Shown: positions 34,519-43,597 of the stretch, piece by piece
Numbering within the stretch: the first letter of the stretch is position 1
Layout: each line of letters opens with the position of its first letter
Assembly: GCA_017519145.1 (NCBI GenBank)
Contig: JAFWTA010000030.1
Coordinates: forward strand, 248,001 to 312,000
DNA: 64,000 bases
Source: Ruminococcus sp.
GTDB taxonomy: Bacteria; Bacillota; Clostridia; Oscillospirales; Ruminococcaceae
Direction of reading: 5' to 3'
Translations under genes and position numbers: made by a program
Notes under the pieces: generated by a model
The model's database searches: none
The model's input: only the letters and a program-made list of their open reading frames with translations
Told to the model about the DNA's origin: nothing

Positions 34519-35414
34519 TATTCCTCACCTCCCCTGACATCGCAGCCGCTGCTGTGAAGGCAGTACATATATGCGCCTTCAAGATCCGGCTCGGTGAGAA
34601 CAGTATTGGGAAGATCAGGCTCGCTGTCGGAAACTATCCTTACAGTGGTATAGTCGTTCTGGGAGAGCATACCCGTAACGATGTATTCCTTCTTTATCTG
34701 GGGCATGAAGCGTTTCTCCACATTAGAGGTGAAGATATGTCCCCTTGCATTTTCGATAAGCTGTTCAACCGTTCCCTTCCAGAGTATCTTTCCTTCGTCC
34801 ATGATAGCTATATTCTCACAGGTAGCCTCTATGTCGCCTACAATATGAGTTGAAAGTATAACTATCCTCTCCTCAGCCACCTCGCAGAGCAGGTTGCGGA
34901 AGCGTATGCGCTCCTCGGGGTCAAGTCCTGCGGTGGGCTCGTCAACTATGAGCACCGTGGGATCGTGTATGAGAGCCTGCGCGATCCCCAGTCTGCGCTT
35001 CATACCGCCTGACAGCTCCCTGACCTTTTTATGCCTGTGTTCGATAAGGTTTACCTTTCTAAGAAGTGATGTGACTCTCTTTTTTCTCTCTGCCTTGGGT
35101 ATGCCCGAAAGCGCTCCCAGATAATCCAGAGCCTCATCTGCCTTCATTGACGGATACATTGAAAAGTCCTGCGGAAGATATCCTGTCATAGCTCTTATTT
35201 CCTTTGCCTTTTCTATGGGAACTCCGCAGACAGTTATCTCACCGCCCTTTTTTCTGTGAAGAGCGGCAAGAGTCTTCATAAGCGTAGTCTTTCCTGCACC
35301 GTTTCTGCCGAGAAGTCCGAACATTCCCTGCCCGATCGTCAGGTCAATATCGAACAGAGCCTGTTTCCTGCCGTAAAACTTGCTGACATTTTTTATCACG
35401 ATCTTTTTCTCCAT
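34518..35414 (-). CDS. ABC transporter ATP-binding protein
   Basis: 298 residues. Walker A GRNGAGKTT near residue 38, Q-loop GYLPQDFS, signature LSGGMKRRL, Walker B VLIVDEPTAGLD, His switch STHIVGD. The C-terminal 75 residues form the extra domain common in drug- or bacteriocin-type exporters. ATG 35414 has GGAGG upstream; the longer frame is rejected. Confidence 0.9.
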   Translation of the reverse strand: MEKKIVIKNVSKFYGRKQALFDIDLTIGQGMFGLLGRNGAGKTTLMKTLAALHRKKGGEITVCGVPIEKAKEIRAMTGYLPQDFSMYPSMKADEALDYLGALSGIPKAERKKRVTSLLRKVNLIEHRHKKVRELSGGMKRRLGIAQALIHDPTVLIVDEPTAGLDPEERIRFRNLLCEVAEERIVILSTHIVGDIEATCENIAIMDEGKILWKGTVEQLIENARGHIFTSNVEKRFMPQIKKEYIVTGMLSQNDYTTVRIVSDSEPDLPNTVLTEPDLEGAYMYCLHSSGCDVRGGEE

Positions 35415-35490
35415 TTTATCGCCTCCAAAAAGAATGACATGGAAGATTTCTCTTACCATGTCATTATAATAATCTATGAATTTCAACTTT

Positions 35491-36648
35491 TTATCTACTT
35501 TCTGATTTTTTTATATCAAATGAAGCAGTTACAGCTCCTCCGCCATTTTCATTGTTGGCAAGAGCTATATCTCCGCCGCATTTTCTGCAAAGCAGTCGGC
35601 AGATATAAAGCCCGAGTCCGAAGTGCTCCTTTTCGTTTTCATTACCGCCGCGGTAAAAAGGCTGCCATGCCTTGCGCAGCGCTTCCTCCGAGAAGCCCTC
35701 TCCGTCATCGGAAAAGGTAATGTACAGCTTTCCGCTGTCAGTATATATTCGGCAGCTTACCCTGCTGTCAGCATATCGTGAAGCATTTGCAACAAGATTT
35801 TCACAGACCTGCATGACAAGTTCCCTGTCCGTAAAGAGCTCCTGCGACTTGTCTCCGTCGCTATCCTGAGAGTAGCTCTTGTCTGCACAGACAAAACTGC
35901 CTGTTTCGTATACATCCTTGATGAGCTGAGCAAATGTAAAGCAGCTCTCCTCGGGGATGATATCCTCCAGCTTGTGGATGCCGCTCATCTTCTCGGTATA
36001 GCGTTCCAGTCTTTCGATCTGCCCTGACATCTTTCTGAGCATATCCTGCTGCTTTTCGGGAGAAAGCTGCCCGTCAAGCTGCTCAGCCAGCTCCGTATAG
36101 CCTTTGAGAACCGTAATCGGCGTTCTCAGGTCGTGGGAGAATGCAGAGTTGAGACGTTTTCTCTCTTCAAGTGACTTCCAGAGCTGATAATTGCTGTCAT
36201 AGAGGTTTTTTCGCATTGTCTCAAATGAGGAGCAGAGCGCTCCAAGCTCGTTATCGGAGCGGCTCTCCACTGTAAAGTCAAGGTCGTCACCAAGTATGCG
36301 CTCGGAAGCCTTTGACAAAACATCCACAGGCTCTTCCAGCTCCCTGCGGTAAAACAGCCTGAATGTGCCCCAGAGACATACCACTGACCAGAGCGGTATC
36401 AGAATTGCCTTTGAATAACGTATAACATTGTATTCCCAGAGCCACTCGGGTATTTTACCTGAGATCTCAAGATCGTCCGTGTATACATAAGTAGCAATTA
36501 CGATATTTCCCGCTCTGTTAAGATACCACCGCTGAAAATAGTTCGACAGCCACATTATTACAAATCCTCCTGCCATACATATTATAAAGCAGGGTATAAG
36601 ATATTTTATCAGCGAGGTATAAAGTTTTTTTTTCTTCATTTTATCCAT
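35491..36648 (-). CDS. Sensor histidine kinase
   Basis: 385 residues. Two helices (about 12-33 and 70-92) flank a very short outer loop of about 35 residues; then HAMP, the HisKA box FSHDLRTPITVLKGY with the phospho-His, and a HATPase domain (NLVANASRYA, DDGEGF, FGLGLYICRLL). The short loop suggests sensing within the membrane or through the ABC transporter downstream, as in peptide-sensing systems. It overlaps the response regulator by 13 bases. Confidence 0.9.
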   Translation of the reverse strand: MDKMKKKKLYTSLIKYLIPCFIICMAGGFVIMWLSNYFQRWYLNRAGNIVIATYVYTDDLEISGKIPEWLWEYNVIRYSKAILIPLWSVVCLWGTFRLFYRRELEEPVDVLSKASERILGDDLDFTVESRSDNELGALCSSFETMRKNLYDSNYQLWKSLEERKRLNSAFSHDLRTPITVLKGYTELAEQLDGQLSPEKQQDMLRKMSGQIERLERYTEKMSGIHKLEDIIPEESCFTFAQLIKDVYETGSFVCADKSYSQDSDGDKSQELFTDRELVMQVCENLVANASRYADSRVSCRIYTDSGKLYITFSDDGEGFSEEALRKAWQPFYRGGNENEKEHFGLGLYICRLLCRKCGGDIALANNENGGGAVTASFDIKKSESR

Positions 36649-37307
36649 TTGTAACCCATTCCCCAGACCGTAGCCAGATGACCGCCCTCGTCATAGCGTC
36701 CCAGCTTTGCTCTTATACGTCGGATGTGCTCTGCAATGACAGAGCTGTCTCCCTCGGCATCATATCCCCATATTTTCTCGTAGATACGCTCCTTATCGAA
36801 TACCTGCCCCGTGTTCATAGAAAGCAGCTCTATAATGCGGTATTCCTTATTGGCAAGGTCAAGAGCTTCATCGCCGACGGATACGGTCTTGTTGCTGTAA
36901 TCCACAACGATATTCCCGAAAAAACGTACATTTTTCGTATTGTTCTCCCTGTGGTCACGCCGTATGTGTGCCGCTATCCTTGCGCCGATCTCCTCAAGTG
37001 AGAAAGGCTTGATTATATAGTCATCTCCTCCTGCCGCGAAGCCCTGTATCTTGTCTTCGTCCTCTATCCTTGCAGTAAGAAACAGTATCGGACAGCTCAC
37101 ATGATCGCGTATCCGCCTGCACACCTCAAAGCCGTCCGCCTCAGGCATATTCACATCAAGAAGTATCAGGTCGGGAGTCTTTGAAGCCTGTTCAATTGCC
37201 TGTGCTCCGTTATATGCTGTATATACGCAGTAGCCCTTTAGCTCAAGGTAGTCCTTGAGAAGACTCACAACGTCCTTTTCATCATCTGCAACAAGTATAC
37301 TGTACAT
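36636..37307 (-). CDS. OmpR-family response regulator
   Basis: 223 residues. Receiver domain with ADDEKD, phospho-Asp in LILLDVNMP near 53 and Lys in YIIKPFS; winged-helix DNA-binding domain with LDLANKEYRIIELL and VWGMGYKW. First gene of the five-gene regulator-transporter operon that runs to 32712. Confidence 0.93.
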   Translation of the reverse strand: MYSILVADDEKDVVSLLKDYLELKGYCVYTAYNGAQAIEQASKTPDLILLDVNMPEADGFEVCRRIRDHVSCPILFLTARIEDEDKIQGFAAGGDDYIIKPFSLEEIGARIAAHIRRDHRENNTKNVRFFGNIVVDYSNKTVSVGDEALDLANKEYRIIELLSMNTGQVFDKERIYEKIWGYDAEGDSSVIAEHIRRIRAKLGRYDEGGHLATVWGMGYKWIK

Positions 37308-37326
37308 ATTGTCACTTCCCTTCCAC

Positions 37327-37566
37327 TATATCATAAAAGCGAAGCGTTATGATATAATCGCCCTATATGCAGGGAGCAAATCTCTGATTTGCATATCTGC
37401 AAGGGCTTTTAGATAATTTATAATGAATGCTTTTGCATTCATTATATCATAAAAGCGCAGCATTATGATATAATCGCCCGATATGCAGGAAGCAAATCTC
37501 TGATTTGCGTATCTGCAAGGGCTTTTAGATAATTTATAATGAATGCTTTTGCATTCATTATATCAT
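37327..37566. repeat. 116-bp tandem repeat (two copies plus start of a third) rich in palindromes
   Basis: TATATCATAAAAGCG begins at 37327 and 37443, and TATATCAT again at 37559, a period of 116. The copies differ at five positions. Each holds TATCATAA...TTATGATA, GCAAATC-TCT-GATTTGC and TAATGAATGC-TTTT-GCATTCATTA. It fills most of the 389-base gap between the response regulator and the PglX-like gene. It could be a small mobile element remnant, a structured RNA or a double-ended terminator. Confidence 0.85.
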
Positions 37567-37638
37567 ACAGTATAAATATCAACTATTTTTCAACTATAAT
37601 ATTATACTCCCTGAAACCTTTATTGTCAATCTGCTGCC

Positions 37639-37667
37639 TTGCATTATCTGATGATTTATGCTATACT
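37639..37667 (+). promoter_or_regulatory. Promoter of the PglX C-terminal-domain gene
   Basis: TTGCAT (37639-37644), 17 bases, TATACT (37662-37667), 29 bases before the ATG. Confidence 0.6.
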
Positions 37668-37696
37668 GATTTATATCAATCATTCAGGAGTTTCTT

Positions 37697-38566
37697 ATGT
37701 CAAGACTAATTTCCGATAAATACAAGGAGTGGGAGGAGCTTTGCAGACAGCGCTTCGACAAGCTGAAAGCTAACGAGGAGCAGCTCAACCGCTATTATAT
37801 AGACCTGTACGATATGGGGAGCGAGATAACTCCCGAGGTGGATGACAATGACGTGACCGTTCGCCTTGCCGATCTGCACCGCGAGATACGCAGCCTCATC
37901 AGCTATGCAGTGGGCTGCATATTCGGACGCTATTCCCTTGACCGGGAGGGCTTATGCTACGCAGGAGGCAGGTGGGACAGTTCACTTTACTCTACAATCA
38001 TCCCCTGCACAGACAATATCATGACCGTAAATTCGCCTGACAGCGGTCTCACAAAGGCTGTCATCGGCTTTGTGGAAAAAGTCTACGGAAGTGATACTCT
38101 CGCAGAAAACCTACGATTTATTGCCGATGCTCTCGGCGGATACGGGGATCCTTTAACGGTTATACACAACTACCTCAGAAAAGACTTCTTTGCCGACCAC
38201 TTCAAGGTCTATAAGAAGCGTCCCATATACTGGCAGTTCACATCCGGCAGAAAAAGCGGATTCACCGCCATTATGTACTTTCACCGCTACACTCCCGACC
38301 TTCTCTCTGCACTTGAACAGGATCATGCCGTTCCATATTTTGAGAAGCTGAAAGCACAGCTCCGCTCCGCATCGGCTTTGCACAAATCTTCAAAGGGTGC
38401 GGAAAAATCCGGATACCGCAGAGATATCAGCCGTTTACAGGCTCAGATCACCGAAATGGAGGGCTTTATTGCCCGACTCCATCTTCTTGCCAAAGAGAAG
38501 ATCATTCTTGATCCCGATGACGGTATCAGGATCAATTACGAAAAGCTGAAGGAAATAATTGTATAA
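37697..38566 (+). CDS. Stand-alone C-terminal domain of BREX methyltransferase PglX
   Basis: 289 residues that match only the last quarter of PglX (full length about 1200). Shared segments: FDKLKANEEQLNRYYIDLY, ITPEVDDNDVTVRLADLHREIRSLISYAVGC..FGRYSLD, FIADALGG, LRKDFFADHFKVYKKRPIYWQF.SGRKSGF.A.MYFHRY, and DPDDGIRINYEKL. The N6-adenine methyltransferase motifs (NPPY) are absent. It has its own promoter, a CAGGAG site and a strong terminator, so it is expressed as a separate gene or is a neat remnant. No other BREX gene (brxA, brxB, brxC, pglZ, brxL) is in the window. Confidence 0.82.
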   Translation: MSRLISDKYKEWEELCRQRFDKLKANEEQLNRYYIDLYDMGSEITPEVDDNDVTVRLADLHREIRSLISYAVGCIFGRYSLDREGLCYAGGRWDSSLYSTIIPCTDNIMTVNSPDSGLTKAVIGFVEKVYGSDTLAENLRFIADALGGYGDPLTVIHNYLRKDFFADHFKVYKKRPIYWQFTSGRKSGFTAIMYFHRYTPDLLSALEQDHAVPYFEKLKAQLRSASALHKSSKGAEKSGYRRDISRLQAQITEMEGFIARLHLLAKEKIILDPDDGIRINYEKLKEIIV

Positions 38567-38571
38567 TGCCT

Positions 38572-38601
38572 GTCCCCCGCCGCGCTGCGGGGGACTTTTT
38601 T
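38572..38601 (+). terminator. Terminator of the PglX-domain gene
   Basis: GTCCCCCGC (38572-38580), loop CGCGCT, GCGGGGGAC (38587-38595), TTTTTT. Confidence 0.93.
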
Positions 38602-38615
38602 CACCATACTTTCAC

Positions 38616-38644
38616 TTGACTTTTTTATACTATTAATGTATAAT
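38616..38644 (+). promoter_or_regulatory. Promoter of the ABC exporter operon
   Basis: TTGACT (38616-38621), 17 bases, TATAAT (38639-38644). Confidence 0.8.
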
Positions 38645-38675
38645 ATACGCTGATATATTATAAAAGGAGGATATG

Positions 38676-41000
38676 ATGAAAAGGATAATTCTTAATCTGG
38701 CACCGTATAAGTTCATCGTGCTTGTCATTCTTCTGCTGCTGGGAGTTCAGGCTTACTGCGACCTGTCACTTCCCCAGTACACATCGGATATGATAGACAC
38801 AGGAATACAGAATCACGGTGTGGAATATGCCCTCCCCGAGAAAATGACCCCGGAGGACATGATGTACTCTACGCTGTTTATGACAGATGACGAGAAAAAT
38901 GAATGGACGGGATATTATGACGCTCAGGACAACGGTATACTGAACAGAAATGCCGATGAGGACAGTCTTAATGAGCTCAGCGACAAATTCCTTATCCCGC
39001 TGACACTCTCCCATCAGACAGGCAATATGAGCGAGGAACGCTTCCGTGAGACTATAAAGCAGTCCATGCAGGCTTCTCCCGAACAGGCTCCCGAGGGCTT
39101 TGACATTGACAGCCTCAGCATCGATGAGATCGGACAGTTCATGGGTATGGAGCTGAAAACTCACGAAGCTAAGAACGAAAAGGGTGTAATGACCACATAT
39201 GTGGATATGCGTCCTGTTATGACGGGACTTATACAGAGCGGACAGATGAACCCCCAACAGCTCAGCACTATCCGCGATCAGATGGAAAAGACTGTTTCCA
39301 CTGTTGGCAAGAATACCATGCACTCCATGGGTATTGCCTTCGCTATCGACGCTGACAAGGCAGCAGGGGTGGACGTTGACGCTATCCAGAAAAGCTTCCT
39401 CTGGAAACAGGGCTTCAAAATGCTCTGTATGGCGATACTCATGCTGGCAGCTTCCATATGTGCAGGCTTCTTTGCCGCCCGTACAGGCGCAGGTATAGGC
39501 AGAGACCTCCGCGAGAAGATCTTTAAAAAGGTCATCGGATATTCCAACACAGAAATAGATAAATTCTCCACCGCTTCACTTATCACCCGAAGCACCAACG
39601 ACGTTCAGCAGATACAGCTGGTTACGGCTCTACTGCTTAGAGTCCTCATGTATGCGCCTATCCTCGGTATCGGCAGCGTTATCAAGGTGGTGAACACAGG
39701 AGCTCACATGAGCTGGATAATCATTGCTGCAGTTGCCATAATCCTCATGCTTGTGCTCGTCCTTATGCTCATCGCTATGCCTAAATTCAAGGCAATGCAA
39801 AAGCTTGTGGACGGTCTGAACCTTATCTCCCGCGAGATACTGACAGGTCTAAGCGTTATCCGCGCCTTTGGCAGAGAAAAGGAAGAGGAGCAGCGCTTCG
39901 ACAAGGCAAACACCTCTCTCATGCGTACTCAGCTCTTTACAAACAGAGTAATGACATTCATGATGCCATGTATGATGCTGGTAATGTACGGCATTACCCT
40001 CACCATCGTATGGGTATCCGCTCACCGCATAGACGCAGGCGATCTTCAGGTGGGCGCAATGACAGCGTTCATAAGCTACGCTATTCAGATAGTAATGTCA
40101 TTCCTTATGCTCACTGTAATGTCGGTAATGCTTCCCCGTGCGGGAGTTGCTGCCGACCGTATAGACGAGGTGCTCAAGACCGATACAACAGTGCTTGACC
40201 CCGAAAAGAGTGAACGCATCTCCGCTTCAACAGGTACGGTCGTTTTCGACAACGTATCGTTCAAGTACCCCAATGCAGACGACAACGCCATCGAGAATAT
40301 AAGCTTCACAGCTGAATCGGGCAAGACCACCGCCATCATCGGAAGCACGGGCTGCGGCAAGTCCACTCTCATTAGCCTTATACCGAGATTTTACGATGTG
40401 ACCGAGGGCAGTATAACTGTGGACGGCATTGATGTCAGAAAGCTTACAAAAAATGACCTCCGCAGCAGGATAGGTCTTGTTCCTCAGAAGGGAGTGCTCT
40501 TCTCGGGAACTATTGCTTCAAACCTTAAATTCGGACGCCCCGAGGCTACAGATGAGGAGCTTGAAAAGGCTGCGGAGATAGCTCAGGCTATGGAGTTCAT
40601 CAGCTCTGACGACAATGGCTTTGAGAGATCTATCTCACAGGGTGGAAGCAATGTCTCCGGCGGTCAGAAGCAGCGTCTTGCAATTGCAAGAGCCATTGTC
40701 AAGAAGCCTGAGATATACATCTTCGACGACAGCTTCTCGGCTCTCGACATGAAGACTGACGCGGCTCTGAGAAAAGCTCTGGAAGCCTATGTTAAAAACT
40801 CAGCTGTCATAATCGTTGCACAGCGTATCAGCACTATCATGAACGCCGATCAGATACTTGTTCTCGACGAGGGCAGGATCGTCGGCAAGGGCACTCACAA
40901 AGAGCTTATGCGAAACTGTGAGACATACAAGCAGATAGCCGGCTCGCAGCTCTCTGAGGAAGAGATAAAGAAGAGCATGGGAGGTGAAGATAATGAGTGA
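38676..41000 (+). CDS. Heterodimeric ABC exporter, subunit with degenerate ATP site
   Basis: 774 residues: six-helix exporter domain fused to an ATPase domain. An insertion of about 190 residues after helix 1 (about 30-220), probably extracellular, makes it longer than usual. Walker A GSTGCGKST, signature NVSGGQKQRL, Walker B IYIFDDSFSALD in which Asp replaces the catalytic Glu, as expected for the non-catalytic site of BmrCD/LmrCD-type pairs. ATG 38676 is preferred to 38673 for its spacing from AGGAGG. Overlaps its partner by 8 bases. Confidence 0.9.
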   Translation: MKRIILNLAPYKFIVLVILLLLGVQAYCDLSLPQYTSDMIDTGIQNHGVEYALPEKMTPEDMMYSTLFMTDDEKNEWTGYYDAQDNGILNRNADEDSLNELSDKFLIPLTLSHQTGNMSEERFRETIKQSMQASPEQAPEGFDIDSLSIDEIGQFMGMELKTHEAKNEKGVMTTYVDMRPVMTGLIQSGQMNPQQLSTIRDQMEKTVSTVGKNTMHSMGIAFAIDADKAAGVDVDAIQKSFLWKQGFKMLCMAILMLAASICAGFFAARTGAGIGRDLREKIFKKVIGYSNTEIDKFSTASLITRSTNDVQQIQLVTALLLRVLMYAPILGIGSVIKVVNTGAHMSWIIIAAVAIILMLVLVLMLIAMPKFKAMQKLVDGLNLISREILTGLSVIRAFGREKEEEQRFDKANTSLMRTQLFTNRVMTFMMPCMMLVMYGITLTIVWVSAHRIDAGDLQVGAMTAFISYAIQIVMSFLMLTVMSVMLPRAGVAADRIDEVLKTDTTVLDPEKSERISASTGTVVFDNVSFKYPNADDNAIENISFTAESGKTTAIIGSTGCGKSTLISLIPRFYDVTEGSITVDGIDVRKLTKNDLRSRIGLVPQKGVLFSGTIASNLKFGRPEATDEELEKAAEIAQAMEFISSDDNGFERSISQGGSNVSGGQKQRLAIARAIVKKPEIYIFDDSFSALDMKTDAALRKALEAYVKNSAVIIVAQRISTIMNADQILVLDEGRIVGKGTHKELMRNCETYKQIAGSQLSEEEIKKSMGGEDNE

Positions 41001-42840
41001 AAATAACAGCAGCATGAATACTCAGCGACGCGGAAAACCTATGGGCGGCGGAAGATTTGCTCCCGGCGAAAAGCCCAAGAACTTCAAAGGCACACTGAAA
41101 AAGCTCATTTCTTACCTCGGTGCATATAAAATAGCAATTCTCATCGTTATGATACTTGCCGCCATAGCTACCGTTTTCTCTGTGGCAGGACCTAAAATAA
41201 TGGCAAAGGCTACCAATGCCCTCTTTGACGGTCTTATGAGCAAGATCGCCGGCACAGGCGGTATCGACTTCGGCTATATCGGCAAGATACTACTCTTCAC
41301 CCTCGGACTCTATATCTTCAGTTCCGTTGTCAGCTTTGTACAGGGCTGGATAATGACCGGCATCTCCCAGAAGATATCCTACCGCATGAGAAAGGATATC
41401 TCCGAAAAGATCGGACGTATGCCAATGGGATATTTCGAGAGCAGGACCTACGGTGAAGTCCTCTCCCGTATCACAAACGACGTTGACACCCTTGGCATGA
41501 CTCTCAACCAGAGCATTACACAGATTATCACATCTGTTGCCACACTCATAGGTACTCTTGTGATGATGCTGTCAATTTCTCCCCTGATGACACTGATCTC
41601 ACTTGTCATTCTTCCTGTTTCGGCATTCCTGCTCTCATTCGTAATAAAGAAGTCCCAGAAGCACTTCCGTACACAGCAGGAATACCTCGGTCATATCAAC
41701 GGAATAGTTGAAGAGACCTACAGCGGTCACACCGTTGTTCAGGCTTACAACAAGGAACAGGAGACTATTGACGAGTTCTGTTCAGTTAACAATGTACTTT
41801 ACAAGTCAGCATGGAAGTCGCAGTTCCTGTCGGGTATCATGATGCCTGTAATGCAGTTCGTAGGAAATATGGGCTATGCGGGAGTTGCTATATCAGGAGG
41901 TCTCCTTGCAATAAAGGGAGTCATCGGCATCGGTGATATTCAGGCCTTCATACAGTATGTAAAGCAGTTCACACAGCCTATCCAGCAGATCGCTCAGGTC
42001 ATCAATCAGGTGCAGTCCATGGCTGCGGCAGCTGAGAGAGTATTTGAATTTCTCGATGAGGCAGAGGAGGAACAGTCCCCAGCGGATCCTGTTATCCCCG
42101 AGAATGTTACCGGAGCTGTAAGATTTGACCATGTTTCCTTCGGCTACGATCCCGAAAAAATCGTTATAGGCGACTTCAGTGCAGATGTTAAGGCAGGTCA
42201 GAAGATCGCAATAGTTGGTCCCACAGGTGCAGGAAAGACCACAATGGTAAAGCTGCTCATGAGATTTTACGATGTCAACAGCGGCACTATTACCCTTGAC
42301 GGAACTGATATCCGCAGGATACCGAGAAAGAAGCTCCGCGAGAGCTTTGGTATGGTATTGCAGGACACATGGCTGTTCAATGGCACTATCATGGAAAATA
42401 TCCGTTACGGACGCCTTGACGCTACTGACGAGGAAGTAATTGCAGCTGCAAAGGCTGCTCACGCTCACCACTTCATCAAGTCTCTGCCAAACGGCTATGA
42501 CATGGTGCTCAACGAGGACGCAAGCAATGTTTCACAGGGACAGAAGCAGCTCCTCACCATTGCAAGAGCAATCCTCTCCGATTCAAAGGTAATGATACTG
42601 GATGAGGCAACTTCCTCCGTTGATACCAGAACTGAGGTGCTCATTCAGGATGCTATGGACAGACTTATGAGCGGAAGAACAAGCTTCGTTATCGCCCACC
42701 GTCTCTCAACTATAAGAAATGCCGACCTCATACTTGTAATGAAGGACGGCGATATCATCGAACAGGGAGGCCATCAGGAGCTTCTCGACAAGAACGGCTT
42801 CTATGCCCAGCTCTATAATTCACAGTTTGAAAGTGCATAA
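40993..42840 (+). CDS. Heterodimeric ABC exporter, canonical subunit
   Basis: 615 residues. Six helices then ATPase: Walker A GPTGAGKTTMV, Q-loop VLQDTWLF, signature NVSQGQKQLL, Walker B VMILDEATSSVD with the catalytic Glu. It pairs with the previous gene to form a multidrug or peptide exporter. ATG 40993 follows GGGAGG; the GTG at 40984 is rejected. Confidence 0.92.
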   Translation: MSENNSSMNTQRRGKPMGGGRFAPGEKPKNFKGTLKKLISYLGAYKIAILIVMILAAIATVFSVAGPKIMAKATNALFDGLMSKIAGTGGIDFGYIGKILLFTLGLYIFSSVVSFVQGWIMTGISQKISYRMRKDISEKIGRMPMGYFESRTYGEVLSRITNDVDTLGMTLNQSITQIITSVATLIGTLVMMLSISPLMTLISLVILPVSAFLLSFVIKKSQKHFRTQQEYLGHINGIVEETYSGHTVVQAYNKEQETIDEFCSVNNVLYKSAWKSQFLSGIMMPVMQFVGNMGYAGVAISGGLLAIKGVIGIGDIQAFIQYVKQFTQPIQQIAQVINQVQSMAAAAERVFEFLDEAEEEQSPADPVIPENVTGAVRFDHVSFGYDPEKIVIGDFSADVKAGQKIAIVGPTGAGKTTMVKLLMRFYDVNSGTITLDGTDIRRIPRKKLRESFGMVLQDTWLFNGTIMENIRYGRLDATDEEVIAAAKAAHAHHFIKSLPNGYDMVLNEDASNVSQGQKQLLTIARAILSDSKVMILDEATSSVDTRTEVLIQDAMDRLMSGRTSFVIAHRLSTIRNADLILVMKDGDIIEQGGHQELLDKNGFYAQLYNSQFESA

Positions 42841-42845
42841 GGAAA

Positions 42846-42872
42846 AAGGTCTGCTTCAGGCAGACCTTTTTA
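42846..42872 (+). terminator. Terminator of the ABC exporter operon
   Basis: AAGGTCTGC (42846-42854) pairs with GCAGACCTT (42860-42868), followed by TTT. Confidence 0.88.
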
Positions 42873-42874
42873 TA

Positions 42875-42903
42875 TTGATATTACAATGATTTCATGTTAT
42901 AAT
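42875..42903 (+). promoter_or_regulatory. Promoter of the DUF3877-like gene (very short leader)
   Basis: TTGATA (42875-42880), 17 bases, TATAAT (42898-42903). Predicted start near 42910 coincides with the GGAGG site, leaving about 13 bases before the ATG. Confidence 0.6.
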
Positions 42904-42922
42904 TACTACGGAGGTAATAATT

Positions 42923-43456
42923 ATGGATTTCAAAAGACTTGAGAAAAATCTCTGCGACAATATATACGAGGCTCAGTTGAAGCTGGGCTACGATAAGCGC
43001 GAAATGAGCTTTAACTATATGAGTGCTTCACTGAAGCACCTCATAGGAAGCGATGTTAACGAGGATGTGCTCCTCGCATTTGCTGACGAGACAGAAAACA
43101 GGCTCGGCAGGCTGACCTTCCGTCCCATAAAAAACGGCTTCTGTATCACGATCCCTGCTGAGGGCACGGAATACGTCCATAACAGCATCGATGACCGCAG
43201 CTTTATGGAAAAGCTTGTCTCCGCAGTTGCCAGTCATTGCAGCACAGAGCCCCTTATGGAGCTGTTCCGCAGCGCTTCTTCCGATGTGGTCATAAAAGAG
43301 ATAAATAACGAGGAATTCCGCTATCTTGTCTATTTCCCCGACAATATCCCCGATGAGTATTACTACTGCATATCTGAGGAGGAAGAGATAGACGGCAGCA
43401 TCCATGCTTCCTATCACCGCTTTATTCGCGAGGACTATGAGGATCTCGGCTTCTGA
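42923..43456 (+). CDS. DUF3877-like protein of unknown function
   Basis: 177 residues, cytoplasmic. The pattern MDFKRLEKNLCDNIYEAQLKLGYDKREMSFNY-YMSASLKHLIG and later LGRLTFRPIKNGFCITIPAEG resembles DUF3877 of Clostridia, known only by name. No catalytic motif seen. Single-gene unit between two terminators. Confidence 0.6.
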   Translation: MDFKRLEKNLCDNIYEAQLKLGYDKREMSFNYMSASLKHLIGSDVNEDVLLAFADETENRLGRLTFRPIKNGFCITIPAEGTEYVHNSIDDRSFMEKLVSAVASHCSTEPLMELFRSASSDVVIKEINNEEFRYLVYFPDNIPDEYYYCISEEEEIDGSIHASYHRFIREDYEDLGF

Positions 43457-43463
43457 AAAGGAC

Positions 43464-43495
43464 AAAAGCTGTATTCGCCTAAGAATACAGCTTTT
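43464..43495. terminator. Strong hairpin terminator shared by the DUF3877-like gene and the antisense small RNA
   Basis: AAAAGCTGTATTC (43464-43476) pairs with GAATACAGCTTTT (43483-43495). Works for the plus-strand gene ending at 43456 and for the minus-strand RNA. Confidence 0.82.
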
Positions 43496-43591
43496 CTGAC
43501 TTGTCCGCTACAAAAGAATTACCTCAGTGCGGTTATTGTGCAGATACCGTACCTTGGCACACGCTCAAATAATCAACCCAATTATTCTCGC
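43464..43591 (-). ncRNA. Putative small non-coding RNA (about 128 nt)
   Basis: A perfect consensus promoter at 43626-43598 and a hairpin terminator at 43495-43464 bracket about 128 bases on the minus strand with no reading frame and no ribosome site. Inside, GTACGG and CCGCAC can pair with one mismatch. It does not carry the SRP RNA, RNase P or tmRNA hallmarks; 6S RNA cannot be excluded. Existence of a transcript is inference from signals. Confidence 0.5.
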
Positions 43592-43597
43592 AAATAC

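Noticed and set aside
37327..37566. CRISPR array
   Set aside because: Only two full 116-bp units directly adjoining, no spacers and no cas genes.
37697..38566. An active BREX locus
   Set aside because: Only the PglX C-terminal domain is present; methyltransferase motifs and all other BREX genes are missing from the window.
43464..43591. SRP RNA or RNase P RNA
   Set aside because: The conserved GGAA-containing SRP helix 8 and the RNase P core sequences are not present; 6S RNA was left open.
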